From Marivivens sp. (GTDB lineage Bacteria; Pseudomonadota; Alphaproteobacteria; Rhodobacterales; Rhodobacteraceae): a DNA stretch of 64,000 bases. The DNA is taken from positions 1 through 64,000 of the forward strand of contig JAHEBU010000001.1 of assembly GCA_024642115.1 (NCBI GenBank), written 5' to 3'. Shown here piece after piece: positions 36,632-45,063 of the stretch. Under the pieces are notes generated by a model. It was not told the DNA's origin, searched no databases, and worked only from the letters and a program-made list of their open reading frames with translations. Numbering within the stretch: position 1 is the first letter of the stretch; every line of letters begins with the position of its first letter. The position numbers and the translations under genes were made by a program.

Positions 36632-37030
36632 ATGACCGAACAGACCATGTCTATCCGCGAAATGTGCGAGGCGTTCGACGTGACGCCCCGCACCCTGCGG
36701 TTCTACGAAGCCAAGGAACTGATCTTTCCGATCCGGGAAGGCCAGAAACGGCTGTTCACGAAACGCGACCGCGCCCGGCTCAAGCTGATCCTGCGCGGCA
36801 AGCGGTTCGGCTTCAGCCTCGAGGAAATCCGGCAGTTGCTGGACCTGTACCACATGGGCGACAGCCAGCAGACCCAACTGGCCAAGACGCTGGATCTGGC
36901 ACGGACCCATCTGACCGACATGGAAGCCCAGAAAGCTGAACTTGACGAAGCGATTGCCGAACTCAAGGCCCAGATGGCCTGGGGCGAGGACAAGCTCGCC
37001 CAACTGAACAAAGGACAGACGGCCGCCTGA
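36632..37030 (+). CDS. MerR-family transcriptional regulator 2 (LiuR-like)
   Basis: This 132-aa regulator has winged helix-turn-helix [20 protein letters not shown], a long coiled coil (about 80-125) and no metal-binding cysteines. It is the first gene of the fatty-acid oxidation operon and probably controls it in response to an acyl-CoA, as LiuR-type MerR proteins do. The start MTEQTMSIREM is preferred for its GGAAAAG ribosome site, with an alternative ATG four codons upstream at 36620. The acyl-CoA dehydrogenase starts 36 bp after its stop. Confidence 0.9.
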   Translation: MTEQTMSIREMCEAFDVTPRTLRFYEAKELIFPIREGQKRLFTKRDRARLKLILRGKRFGFSLEEIRQLLDLYHMGDSQQTQLAKTLDLARTHLTDMEAQKAELDEAIAELKAQMAWGEDKLAQLNKGQTAA

Positions 37031-37066
37031 GGCCGCCGCCCGAACCCCGAACCAAAGAGGACGCAC

Positions 37067-38845
37067 ATGCCCAGCTTTACCGCCCCGATCAAGGACCTCC
37101 AATTCGTCCTTCACGACCTGCTCAAGGTCAGCGAACAGGATATCCCCGGCTATGCCGACCTTGACCGTGATTTCACCAGCGCGGTGCTGGAAGAAGCGGG
37201 CAAGGTGGCCTCTGAGGTGCTGCATCCGCTCAACGCCGTGGGCGACCGCGAAGGGTGCGTTCTGGAAAACGGCATCGTCCGCACCCCGACCGGGTTCAAG
37301 GCGGCCTTTGATGCAGTGCGCGAGGGCGGCTGGACCGGCATGGACTGCCCCGAGGAATTTGGCGGACAGGGCCTGCCGTATGTCATGCACACGGCGGCAC
37401 AGGAACCAATGGTGTCGGCCAACATGGCCTTCAACATGTATCAAGGGCTGACCCACGGGGCCGTGTCGGCGATCCTGTTCCACGGATCGGACGCACAAAA
37501 GGCCACCTATCTGCCCAAATTGGTGTCCTGCGAATGGACCGGAACGATGAACCTGACCGAACCCCATTGCGGGACCGATCTGGGCATGATGCGGACCAAG
37601 GCCGTGCCCAACGGCGACGGGTCCTTTGCGATCACCGGGCAGAAGATTTTCATCAGCGCCGGCGAACACGACATGGCCGACAACATCATCCATCTGGTGC
37701 TGGCTAAAATCCAGGGCGGCCCCGAAGGGATCAAGGGCGTATCGCTGTTCATCGTGCCCAAATACATGGTCAACGAGGACGGCAGCATGGGCGCCCGCAA
37801 CGGCGTCTCGGTCGGCAAGATCGAGGAAAAGATGGGCATCCACGGCAATGCCACCTGTGTGATGAACTACGACGGGGCGACCGGGTTTCTCGTGGGCGAG
37901 GAACACAAGGGCATGCGCGCCATGTTCACCATGATGAACGAGGCCCGGCTGGGCGTGGGCCTGCAAGGCTATGCGCAGGCCGAGGCCGCCTATCAGAACG
38001 CCGTGGCCTATGCCAACGACCGGCTTCAGGGCCGGGCCGTCACCGGGGCCATGTATCCCGAAAAGGCCGCCGACCCGATCATCGTCCACCCCGATATCCG
38101 GCGCAACCTGATGGACCAGAAGTCGTTTGTCGAAGGGGCGCGGGCGCTGACCCTCTGGGGGGCCTACCTGATCGACCGGGCGCACAAGAACAAGGACGCC
38201 GCCGCAGACGGCCTGATTTCCCTCCTGACGCCGGTCATCAAGGGCTTCCAGACCGACAAGGGGTTCGAATATGCCACCGCCGCCCAGCAGGTCTATGGCG
38301 GGCACGGGTATATCGAGGAATGGGGGATGTCCCAATACGCCCGCGACGCCCGGATCGCCATGATCTACGAAGGGGCCAACGGCATTCAGGCGCTTGATCT
38401 GGTGGGGCGCAAGCTGGCGCAGGATGGTGGCAAGCATGTCATGGCCTTCTTTGATCTGGTGAAGTCGTTCATCAAGGACAACGAAGGGAACGCGGCGCTC
38501 AAGTCCGGCTTCCTCGACCCGCTCAAGGCAGCGTCCAAGGATTTGCAGGCGGCGGGAATGTATTTCATGCAGAACGGCATGAAGACCCCCAACAACGCGC
38601 TGGCCGGGTCCTATGACTTTATGCACATGATGGGGCATGTTTGTCTGGGTCTGATGTGGGCGCAGATGGCCAAGGCCGCGATGGAGGCGCTGGACGCAGG
38701 GACCGAAGACAAGGCGTTCTACGAAACCAAGATCGCAACGGGGCGCTACTACATGACCCGGCAACTGCCCGCCACCGCGATGCACCTTGCCCGGATCAAT
38801 ACCGGGGCCGAGACGGTGATGGCGCTGGAAGCGGCGAACTTCTGA
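37067..38845 (+). CDS. Acyl-CoA dehydrogenase (592 aa, DmdC-type)
   Basis: This is a long acyl-CoA dehydrogenase with the extra C-terminal domain characteristic of the 590-aa group that includes 3-methylmercaptopropionyl-CoA dehydrogenase DmdC. It starts [20 protein letters not shown]. Flavin and substrate motifs are [45 protein letters not shown] and [13 protein letters not shown]. It introduces the 2,3 double bond of an acyl-CoA. Operon partners complete the beta-oxidation spiral, so general fatty-acid oxidation is at least as likely as DMSP degradation. GAGGACGC precedes the start. Confidence 0.93.
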   Translation: MPSFTAPIKDLQFVLHDLLKVSEQDIPGYADLDRDFTSAVLEEAGKVASEVLHPLNAVGDREGCVLENGIVRTPTGFKAAFDAVREGGWTGMDCPEEFGGQGLPYVMHTAAQEPMVSANMAFNMYQGLTHGAVSAILFHGSDAQKATYLPKLVSCEWTGTMNLTEPHCGTDLGMMRTKAVPNGDGSFAITGQKIFISAGEHDMADNIIHLVLAKIQGGPEGIKGVSLFIVPKYMVNEDGSMGARNGVSVGKIEEKMGIHGNATCVMNYDGATGFLVGEEHKGMRAMFTMMNEARLGVGLQGYAQAEAAYQNAVAYANDRLQGRAVTGAMYPEKAADPIIVHPDIRRNLMDQKSFVEGARALTLWGAYLIDRAHKNKDAAADGLISLLTPVIKGFQTDKGFEYATAAQQVYGGHGYIEEWGMSQYARDARIAMIYEGANGIQALDLVGRKLAQDGGKHVMAFFDLVKSFIKDNEGNAALKSGFLDPLKAASKDLQAAGMYFMQNGMKTPNNALAGSYDFMHMMGHVCLGLMWAQMAKAAMEALDAGTEDKAFYETKIATGRYYMTRQLPATAMHLARINTGAETVMALEAANF

Positions 38846-38847
38846 AG

Positions 38848-38875
38848 GCAGGGTGGGTTGAAACCCACCTTACAG
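38848..38875. repeat. REP-like palindrome between acyl-CoA dehydrogenase and 70-aa gene
   Basis: GGGTGGGTTGAAACCCACCT is an imperfect palindrome (GGTGGGTT / AACCCACC). It belongs to the same family as the palindromes at 47.72, 47.85 and 55.7-56.1 kb. It sits in a 41-bp gap inside the operon and would form a hairpin in the mRNA. Confidence 0.7.
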
Positions 38876-38886
38876 AAAGGTCCCAG

Positions 38887-39099
38887 ATGCCAAAACGCCT
38901 GCGCCTGACCCGCCGCTTTCCGGTCGCCATGACCGAGGACGGCTATCGCCGCCTGAAACGGTTCGCCACTGAGGCGGGTCTGGACGAAGGCGAGGCGCTG
39001 TCGTTCCTGTTCGAGAACTTCGATTCTATTCTGGACAAGGACAAGTTCGGACACCGGCTTCGCCTGTTCAATGCGGAACTGGAGGATCGCAAGAAGTGA
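38887..39099 (+). CDS. Small ribbon-helix-helix-like protein in the beta-oxidation operon
   Basis: This 70-aa basic protein reads MPKRLRLTRRFPVAMTEDGY, then a helix (RRLKRFATEAG), then EGEALSFLFENFDSILDKDK. The pattern of one strand followed by two helices is what ribbon-helix-helix DNA-binding proteins show, though I cannot confirm it. An AAAGG ribosome site precedes the ATG. It lies between the acyl-CoA dehydrogenase and a repeat-rich gap, in frame and strand with the operon. A regulatory function is inference. Confidence 0.7.
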   Translation: MPKRLRLTRRFPVAMTEDGYRRLKRFATEAGLDEGEALSFLFENFDSILDKDKFGHRLRLFNAELEDRKK

Positions 39100-39122
39100 C
39101 CACACCGCAAGGTGAACGTGAG

Positions 39123-39156
39123 GAGCCTCCGGCGGGAGTTGTTATTGCAAGGTGAA
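39123..39156 (-). repeat. Dispersed intergenic repeat, copy B
   Basis: Read on the minus strand the block starts TTCACCTTGCAATAACAA and continues CTCCCGCCGGAGGCTC, nearly identical to copy A. It is inverted relative to copy D, 140 bp further on. Partial echoes, GCAAGGTGAAC at 39107 and TTCACCTTGCA at 39210, flank it. Confidence 0.75.
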
Positions 39157-39296
39157 CGAAATGGGATCCGCCCCGATCCGGAAGGCCTGCAGTCCGACGG
39201 GACCGGGGGTTCACCTTGCAGGGCCCTGGGTTCTCCAACCTGTACCTTGGGGCTGAAATTGATGCGTTAAGGTTAATACCGGGTGAATCCTTTCGG

Positions 39297-39348
39297 TTCA
39301 CCTTGCAATAACAACTCCCGGGGGGTCCGGGGGTCGGAAAACCCCCGG
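39297..39348 (+). repeat. Dispersed intergenic repeat, copy D, with hairpin tail
   Basis: The same TTCACCTTGCAATAACAA core is followed by CTCCCGGGGGGTCCGGGGG and a CCGGGGG/CCCCCGG hairpin. Copy E at 43495 matches it over about 37 of 38 bases. With copy B it brackets a 287-bp gap (39100-39386) that carries repeats and, at 39261-39282, the A+T-richer GATGCGTTAAGGTTAATACC, which may include a promoter for the GST-thiolase genes; no gene is visible in it. Confidence 0.75.
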
Positions 39349-39386
39349 CGCGTGATGCCGGGCGGAACGGTCGGGAGGATCAGACC

Positions 39387-40022
39387 ATGACGATCAAACT
39401 CTATTGCTTTGGCGAAAGCGGCAACGCCTACAAGGCGGCGCTGACACTCGCGCTCAGCGATACCGAGTGGGAACCGGTCTATGTCGATTTCTTCAACGGC
39501 GAAACCCGCAGCCCGGACTTCCGCAAGATCAACGTCATGGGCGAGGTGCCCGTCATGATCGACGGCGATCTGGTCCTCACCCAGTCCGGCGTCATGCAGG
39601 ACTATATCAGCTCCAAATCCGGCAAGCTCGGTGGCCGCTCAGCCGATGCCCGCCGCGAGGTCCTTCGCTGGATGTTCTTTGACAACCACAAGGTCAGCGG
39701 CGTGGCCGGCCCCCTGCGATTCAACATGAACTTTCTTCCCGAGGCCAAGCGCAATGCCGATGTGAACGCATTCCTGTCGATGCGCCTCGCCTCGGCCCTC
39801 AAGGTGATGGAGACGCATCTGACGGGCCGTCAGTGGCTGGCGGGCGAGGACATCACCATCGCTGATCTCGCCTGCTGCGGCTACCTTTATTACCCCGAAC
39901 CATTCACGTTCGACCGCAAGGATTACCCCAATATCGACGCCTGGCTGGACCGCATCGCCGCCCAACCCGGCTGGAAAGCCCCCTATGATCTGATGCCGGG
40001 TTCGCCCGCCGATCGCGCCTGA
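39387..40022 (+). CDS. Glutathione S-transferase family protein
   Basis: This 211-aa protein has an N-terminal thioredoxin-like domain (IKLYCFGESGNAYKAALTLAL, then GEVPVMIDGDLVLTQSGVMQDYI with the cis-Pro and glutathione-binding Ser) and a helical C-terminal domain (WLAGEDITIADLACCGYLYY). It lies within the beta-oxidation operon, 12 bp before the thiolase. A role in handling reactive acyl or sulfur intermediates is possible but not shown. A GGGAGGATC ribosome site is present. Confidence 0.92.
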   Translation: MTIKLYCFGESGNAYKAALTLALSDTEWEPVYVDFFNGETRSPDFRKINVMGEVPVMIDGDLVLTQSGVMQDYISSKSGKLGGRSADARREVLRWMFFDNHKVSGVAGPLRFNMNFLPEAKRNADVNAFLSMRLASALKVMETHLTGRQWLAGEDITIADLACCGYLYYPEPFTFDRKDYPNIDAWLDRIAAQPGWKAPYDLMPGSPADRA

Positions 40023-40033
40023 AGGAGAATATG

Positions 40034-41245
40034 ATGACCGAAGCCTATATCTATGACGCCGTCCGCACACCGCGTGGCAAGGGCCGCGCTGACGGGTCGC
40101 TGCACGAGGTAACCAGCGTGCGCCTCTCCGCCCAGGTTCTCAACGCCCTCAAAGAGCGCAACGGCCTTGAAGGCCACGCGGTCGAGGATGTCATCTGGGG
40201 CAACGTGACCCAGGTCGGCGAACAGGGCGGCTGTCTGGCCCGCACCGCCGTTCTGGCCAGCGACCTTGACCAGTCGATCCCCGGTCTGGCCATCAACCGC
40301 TTTTGTGCTTCGGGCATGGAGGCCGTCAATCTGGCCGCCAATCAGGTCAAGGGCGGCGCCGGACAGGCCTATATCGCCGGCGGAGTCGAGATGATGGGCC
40401 GCGTTGCCATGGGCAGCGATGGTGCCGCCATTGCTGTCGATCCGTCCGTCGCGATGGACACCTATTTCGTCCCCCAGGGGATCAGCGCCGACATCATCGC
40501 CACCGAATACGGCTTTACCCGCGATCAGGCCGACGCGCTGGCCATGGAATCCCAGCGCCGGGCCAAGGCCGCCTGGGACGACAACCGCTTTGCCAAATCC
40601 GTCATCACCGTGCGCGATGTAAACGGCCTGCCAATCCTGGCCCATGACGAATACATGCGCCCCGGCACCGACATGCAGACCCTTGGCGCGCTCAACCCTG
40701 CCTTTCAGGCGATGGGCGAGGTAATGCCCGGTTTCGACAAGATCGCCCTGATGAAATATCCGCACCTTGAGCGGATCAACCACATCCACCACGCAGGCAA
40801 TTCGTCGGGCATCGTGGATGGCTCTGCCGGCATCCTGATCGGGTCCAAGGAATTCGGGGTGGCCCACGGCCTCAAACCCCGCGCCGTCATCCGCGCCACG
40901 GCCAAGATCGGCACGGACCCGACCATCATGCTGACCGGCCCGGTTCCCGTGACCGAAAAGATCCTGCGCGACAGCGGCATGGCGATCAAGGATATCGACC
41001 TGTTCGAGGTGAACGAGGCGTTCGCCTCGGTCGTCCTGCGCTTCATGCAGGCGTTCGATGTGGACCCCGATCTGGTCAACGTCAACGGCGGCTCCATCGC
41101 CATGGGTCACCCCCTGGGCGCCACCGGGGCCATTATCATCGGAACCCTGCTGGACGAGTTGGAGCGGACGGGCAAGTCCACCGGCCTTGCCACCTTGTGC
41201 ATTGCATCCGGCATGGGTGCAGCCACCATCATCGAACGCGTGTAA
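40034..41245 (+). CDS. Acetyl-CoA acyltransferase (thiolase)
   Basis: This 403-aa thiolase cleaves 3-ketoacyl-CoA to acetyl-CoA and a shortened acyl-CoA. The nucleophile is Cys91 in INRFCASGMEAVN; the NVNGGSIAMGHPLGATGA loop holds the His, and CIASGMGAAT holds the second Cys. The start is given at the second of two adjacent ATG codons (40031 and 40034), since it is better spaced from AAGGAG and matches relatives. It lies 11 bp before the bifunctional FadJ-like gene, giving the usual A-B pair of the beta-oxidation complex. Confidence 0.94.
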   Translation: MTEAYIYDAVRTPRGKGRADGSLHEVTSVRLSAQVLNALKERNGLEGHAVEDVIWGNVTQVGEQGGCLARTAVLASDLDQSIPGLAINRFCASGMEAVNLAANQVKGGAGQAYIAGGVEMMGRVAMGSDGAAIAVDPSVAMDTYFVPQGISADIIATEYGFTRDQADALAMESQRRAKAAWDDNRFAKSVITVRDVNGLPILAHDEYMRPGTDMQTLGALNPAFQAMGEVMPGFDKIALMKYPHLERINHIHHAGNSSGIVDGSAGILIGSKEFGVAHGLKPRAVIRATAKIGTDPTIMLTGPVPVTEKILRDSGMAIKDIDLFEVNEAFASVVLRFMQAFDVDPDLVNVNGGSIAMGHPLGATGAIIIGTLLDELERTGKSTGLATLCIASGMGAATIIERV

Positions 41246-41256
41246 GGACCCATATC

Positions 41257-43452
41257 ATGACCGATTTCACCATGACCACCGACGCCGACGGCGTGGCCCT
41301 GATCACCTGGGACACGGTCGGCAAATCCATGAACGTCATGAGCCGCGAGGCGATGGCCCTGCTCAACGATCTGATGGACGCCGCCCTGGCCGACAAGGCC
41401 GTCAAAGGGATCGTCCTGACCTCGGGCAAGGATACCTTTGCCGGCGGGATGGACCTCAACGTGCTGGCCCGCCTGCGGGATGAAAACCCCGACAATCCGG
41501 CGCAGGCCCTGTTCGACTTCACGATGGCCGGGCACACCATGATGCGCAAGATCGAACGCGCGGGCATGGACCCCAAGACCAACAAGGGGGGCAAGCCCAT
41601 CGCCGCCGCCCTGCCCGGTACTGCCCTCGGCATCGGTCTGGAACTGCCGCTGGCCTGCCACCGCATCTTTGCCGCCGACAATCCCAAGGCCAAGATCGGC
41701 CTGCCCGAGATCATGGTCGGTATTTTCCCCGGCGGCGGCGGCACGACCCGCCTTGTGCGCAAGATGGGCGCGATGGCGGCCTCCCCCCTGCTGCTCGAGG
41801 GTAAGCTGAACGATCCGCAGGCGGCCAAACGCCTTGGCGTGATTGACGAGGTTGTCCCTGCGGACGAATTGATCTCGGCAGCAAAGGCCTGGGTCCTGTC
41901 CGGCCCGCAGATCGTCAAGCCCTGGGACGAAAAGGGCTATAAAATGCCCGGCGGCACCCCCTACCACCCCGCTGGTTTCATGACCTTTGTCGGCGCGTCC
42001 GCGATGGTCAACGGTAACACTTGGGGCGTCTATCCGGCGGCCAAGGCTCTGCTGTCGGCGGTCTACGAAGGGGCGCTGGTCCCCTTTGACACCGCTCTCA
42101 AGATCGAGGCGCGCTGGTTCACCAACGTCCTGATGAACCCGTCGTCCAGTGCCATGATCCGCAGTCTGTTCATCAACAAAGAGGCGCTGGACAAAGGCGC
42201 CAACCGCCCTGCCGTCCCCGATCAAAAGGTCAAAAAGGTCGGCATCCTTGGCGCAGGCATGATGGGGGCCGGCATCGCCTATGTTTCGGCCAATGCCGGG
42301 ATCGAGGTCGTGCTGATCGACGCCAAACAAGAGGCGGCGGACAAGGGCAAATCCTATGCCGAAGGCATCCTCGACAAGGGGATGCAGCGCAAAAAGGTCA
42401 CAGCGGAAAAGAAGGCCCAGGTTCTGGGCCGGATCAATGCCACCACCGACTATGCCGCGCTGGCAGGCTGCGACCTGATCGTCGAAGCCGTGTTCGAGGT
42501 TGTCGCGGTCAAGGCCGACGTCACCAAAAAGGTACTGGCAGTTGTGGGCAAGGACGCGATCTTTGCCACCAACACATCGACCCTGCCGATCACCGAACTG
42601 GCCAAGGCGTCCGATTACCCGGACGAATTCATCGGCATCCACTTCTTTTCCCCGGTGGACAAGATGAACCTGGTCGAGATCATCAAGGGCAAGGCGACAG
42701 GCGACGTGGCCGTGGCCAAGGCGCTGGATTACGTGCGTCAAATCCGCAAGACACCGATCGTGGTCAATGACGCGCGGTTCTTCTACGCCAACCGCTGCAT
42801 CATCCCCTATATCAACGAAGGCATCCGCATGGTCGCCGAAGGGGTATCGCCCGCGTTGATCGAACATGCGGCCAAACTGGTCGGCATGCCGCTGGGCCCG
42901 TTGCAACTGGTGGACGAGACCAGCATCGACCTCGGCGTCAAGATCGCCAAGGCGACGAAGGCCGCGATGGGGGCCGATTACCCCGATGGGGCCGTGGACG
43001 AGGTGCTGTTCTGGATGGCCGACCAAGGGCGGATGGGGCGCAAGTCCAACGCGGGCTTCTATGCCTACGACGACGCTGGCAAACGGCTGGGCTTTTGGGA
43101 TGGGCTGGCCGGGAAATACCCGGTGGCCGACAGCCAGCCGGACCTGATCACCGTGCAGCACCGGCTGCTGTTCGTGCAGGTCCTCGAGGCGGTTCGCGCG
43201 TTGCAGGACGGCGTTCTGATGGACATCCGCGAAGGCGACGTGGGGGCAATCCTTGGCTGGGGCTTTGCGCCGTGGTCGGGCGGCCCGTTCAGCTGGCTTG
43301 ATATGCTGGGGGCGCCCTATGCCGCGCAACGCTGCGACGAACTGACCGACGAATTCGGCCTCCGTTTCGCCACCCCCGCGCTCCTGCGCGAAATGGCGGA
43401 CAAGGGACAAGAGTTCTACAAACGCTTCGGCCCCACGGCCAAGGCCGCCTGA
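41257..43452 (+). CDS. Bifunctional enoyl-CoA hydratase / 3-hydroxyacyl-CoA dehydrogenase (FadJ/FadB-like)
   Basis: This 731-aa multifunctional beta-oxidation subunit has a crotonase domain at residues 1-200 with the catalytic Glu pair (LELPLACH near 129 and LPEIMVG at 151). The NAD-binding dehydrogenase domain starts at GILGAGMMGAGIA (about 329-341), and the substrate region FIGIHFFSPVDKMNLVEII and a duplicated C-terminal domain follow. It catalyses hydration and oxidation of enoyl-CoA. It is the last gene of the operon. A GGGCGCG/CGCGCCC hairpin at 43461-43486 follows the stop but lacks a T-tract. Confidence 0.95.
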   Translation: MTDFTMTTDADGVALITWDTVGKSMNVMSREAMALLNDLMDAALADKAVKGIVLTSGKDTFAGGMDLNVLARLRDENPDNPAQALFDFTMAGHTMMRKIERAGMDPKTNKGGKPIAAALPGTALGIGLELPLACHRIFAADNPKAKIGLPEIMVGIFPGGGGTTRLVRKMGAMAASPLLLEGKLNDPQAAKRLGVIDEVVPADELISAAKAWVLSGPQIVKPWDEKGYKMPGGTPYHPAGFMTFVGASAMVNGNTWGVYPAAKALLSAVYEGALVPFDTALKIEARWFTNVLMNPSSSAMIRSLFINKEALDKGANRPAVPDQKVKKVGILGAGMMGAGIAYVSANAGIEVVLIDAKQEAADKGKSYAEGILDKGMQRKKVTAEKKAQVLGRINATTDYAALAGCDLIVEAVFEVVAVKADVTKKVLAVVGKDAIFATNTSTLPITELAKASDYPDEFIGIHFFSPVDKMNLVEIIKGKATGDVAVAKALDYVRQIRKTPIVVNDARFFYANRCIIPYINEGIRMVAEGVSPALIEHAAKLVGMPLGPLQLVDETSIDLGVKIAKATKAAMGADYPDGAVDEVLFWMADQGRMGRKSNAGFYAYDDAGKRLGFWDGLAGKYPVADSQPDLITVQHRLLFVQVLEAVRALQDGVLMDIREGDVGAILGWGFAPWSGGPFSWLDMLGAPYAAQRCDELTDEFGLRFATPALLREMADKGQEFYKRFGPTAKAA

Positions 43453-43494
43453 ACGCCACAGGGCGCGTCCAACACCGGGCGCGCCCCAATTCCG

Positions 43495-43549
43495 TTCACC
43501 TTGCAATAACAACTCTCGGGGGGTCCGGGGGGCAGACAGCCCCCCGGCC
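43495..43549 (+). repeat. Dispersed intergenic repeat, copy E, with hairpin tail
   Basis: TTCACCTTGCAATAACAA then CTCTCGGGGGGTCCGGGGGG, ending in a CCGGGGGG/CCCCCCGG hairpin. It is almost the same as copy D at 39297. It lies between the convergent ends of the fadJ-like gene and the Hint-domain gene. Confidence 0.75.
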
Positions 43550-43556
43550 ATCTGCG

Positions 43557-44219
43557 TCAGGCGGCTACGCCAAAGGCAGCGGCGGCGCGACGGACCGGGA
43601 CATGGCCCTGATCCTCGATTTCCAGAAAACCCACCAGAAGATCGGCCTTTTCGATCGACAACACGCTGTAGGGCGACAGTGCGGGGGCGGCAAAGATCTC
43701 GTCCATCAGGTCCACGGCGCGGGGGCAAAGGAACAGCGCGCCGATATTGGCGAACACGATCTCGTCCTGTGCGAACTGCAACGTGATGACCTCGATCCGG
43801 TCGGCAGGAACGCAACGGCTGATGCCCCGGAACCCGTCAAGGGCGGCGGCGGGGATCATGGCAAAGGGGTCACCGAACACCTGCTCGGCGGTGTCGCTTT
43901 CCACCAGTACGGATTGGTGGGGCATGATCCGCATCTCTTCGCGGTTGCCCAGCGCACCTGCCGGCACCAAAAGCGGCCACAGATCATGATCCATCGCAGC
44001 CCCGTCCGACCACACGACCAGCCGGCGCACTGACACCACGCGCTGAAGGCCACCGTCAAACGTCAGAACGTCGTCGCCCGCGGCAATTGCTTCGACCGGA
44101 CGCCAGCCCAGCCGGGTGGCAACCTTTGTCCCGGCAATCATGCCCGTGGTTTGCTCTGACAGGTGAACATCGCCCCGACGGGCGGTCTTTGTCCAGGTCG
44201 CTTCATTCCAGTGGCGCAT
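43557..44219 (-). CDS. Stand-alone Hint-domain protein
   Basis: This 220-aa protein carries a Hedgehog/intein (Hint) domain of the type frequent in Rhodobacterales: GMIAGTKVATRLGWRPVEAI (residues about 27-46), GDDVLTFDGGLQRVVSV, MRIMPHQSVLVES and FANIGALFLCPRAVDL. The usual Hint nucleophile Cys is replaced in the segment MIAGTKV, so autoprocessing is uncertain. Most roseobacter relatives hang the domain on secreted repeat proteins; here it is nearly the whole protein and has no signal peptide. The start at MRHWNEATW is preferred over 44345 for its GGGAAG ribosome site. Function unknown. Confidence 0.83.
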   Translation of the reverse strand: MRHWNEATWTKTARRGDVHLSEQTTGMIAGTKVATRLGWRPVEAIAAGDDVLTFDGGLQRVVSVRRLVVWSDGAAMDHDLWPLLVPAGALGNREEMRIMPHQSVLVESDTAEQVFGDPFAMIPAAALDGFRGISRCVPADRIEVITLQFAQDEIVFANIGALFLCPRAVDLMDEIFAAPALSPYSVLSIEKADLLVGFLEIEDQGHVPVRRAAAAFGVAA

Positions 44220-44394
44220 CTTCCCAGTCCCCTTTTTCGCGGAAGGTCGATTACGACTGCCTTCCGTCTGCAAGGACCAGATGGATCGATTCGCGCGTCG
44301 CAGATTGGGGCAAAAAGGGGCATGATTGGGGCATTGGCGCGGCAAATGCCCTAAATTTCCGGGATCCCGCCAACTTTGCTAAAACTAGAAACAA

Positions 44395-45063
44395 TTACGC
44401 GGGATATGCCGACGGCGGGTCAAAACGATAGCCGAACCGGGCGATATCCCCCGCGCACAACCGCCCAATCAGGGCTGCATCGGCGTCGGAATAGAACCCC
44501 CGCCAATCCCGCTCGCGGTCGGATGCGTTGGTATGCGGCAGATCGGGGACAAAGCCCAGGTGGCGGCAGACAGGGGCCAAATCCTCGGCCAGATGTTCCA
44601 GCCTGACAAACACGGCCGGCCGCTCGATCCCCGTCCGATCGACAAGGTAGCTGCCATAGGGATGGGTGGCGATGCTGCGGCCCACGGCGGGATCGTTCAG
44701 AAATCCCGAAAAACTGAGAGTTTTCGCAAGCCCCACGGCCGGATGATCAAAGCTCTGGGTTTGCAGCCAGTGGAAATAGCTGACCATCCGGTCCCACGGA
44801 TTGCGCACCAGCGCAAAAATCAGGAACCGGTCCAGTTCCTCCACCCCGACCAGACCGTCGATATCGGCGAGGGTGGAATGTTTCCACAGCCGCCCCGCCG
44901 TGATGACCCCCTTGATCCGCCCGCGCCGCCGCACCGCCTTGGGCGTGTCGCCGATCAGGATGTCGTCCGCCGCCGCCCGCGCCTCGAGTGCCAGCGCCAT
45001 CGCTGTCCCCCCGGTCTTGGGGATATGGACAAAGACATAGGACCGGGCGCGGCTGATGATCAT
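44395..45063 (-). CDS. Sulfotransferase family protein
   Basis: This 222-aa protein has both PAPS-binding signatures of sulfotransferases: FVHIPKTGGTAM (5'-phosphosulfate loop, about 11-22) and LVRNPWDRMVSYFHW (3'-phosphate site, about 85-99). It probably transfers sulfate from PAPS to a carbohydrate or small molecule, as in capsule or Nod-factor-like sulfation. The ATG overlaps the stop of the EamA transporter gene (ATGA), so the two are co-translated. The substrate is unknown. Confidence 0.88.
   Translation of the reverse strand: MIISRARSYVFVHIPKTGGTAMALALEARAAADDILIGDTPKAVRRRGRIKGVITAGRLWKHSTLADIDGLVGVEELDRFLIFALVRNPWDRMVSYFHWLQTQSFDHPAVGLAKTLSFSGFLNDPAVGRSIATHPYGSYLVDRTGIERPAVFVRLEHLAEDLAPVCRHLGFVPDLPHTNASDRERDWRGFYSDADAALIGRLCAGDIARFGYRFDPPSAYPA

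Noticed and set aside
36563-37092. Metal-sensing role for the MerR regulators
   Set aside because: Neither protein has the cysteine pattern of MerR, CueR or ZntR; the context is acyl-CoA metabolism.
36557-38785. 742-codon minus-strand open frame across the MerR and acyl-CoA dehydrogenase genes
   Set aside because: It is antisense to two recognisable genes and crosses their intergenic gap, as a shadow frame would.
43461-43486. Rho-independent terminator behind the FadJ-like gene
   Set aside because: The GGGCGCG/CGCGCCC stem is real but the loop is long and no T-tract follows, so I mention it only under the gene.
41107-43815. 902-codon minus-strand open frame opposite the FadJ-like gene
   Set aside because: It mirrors the conserved beta-oxidation gene and is dominated by Gly, Arg, His, Gln and Val codons typical of antisense frames at high G+C.
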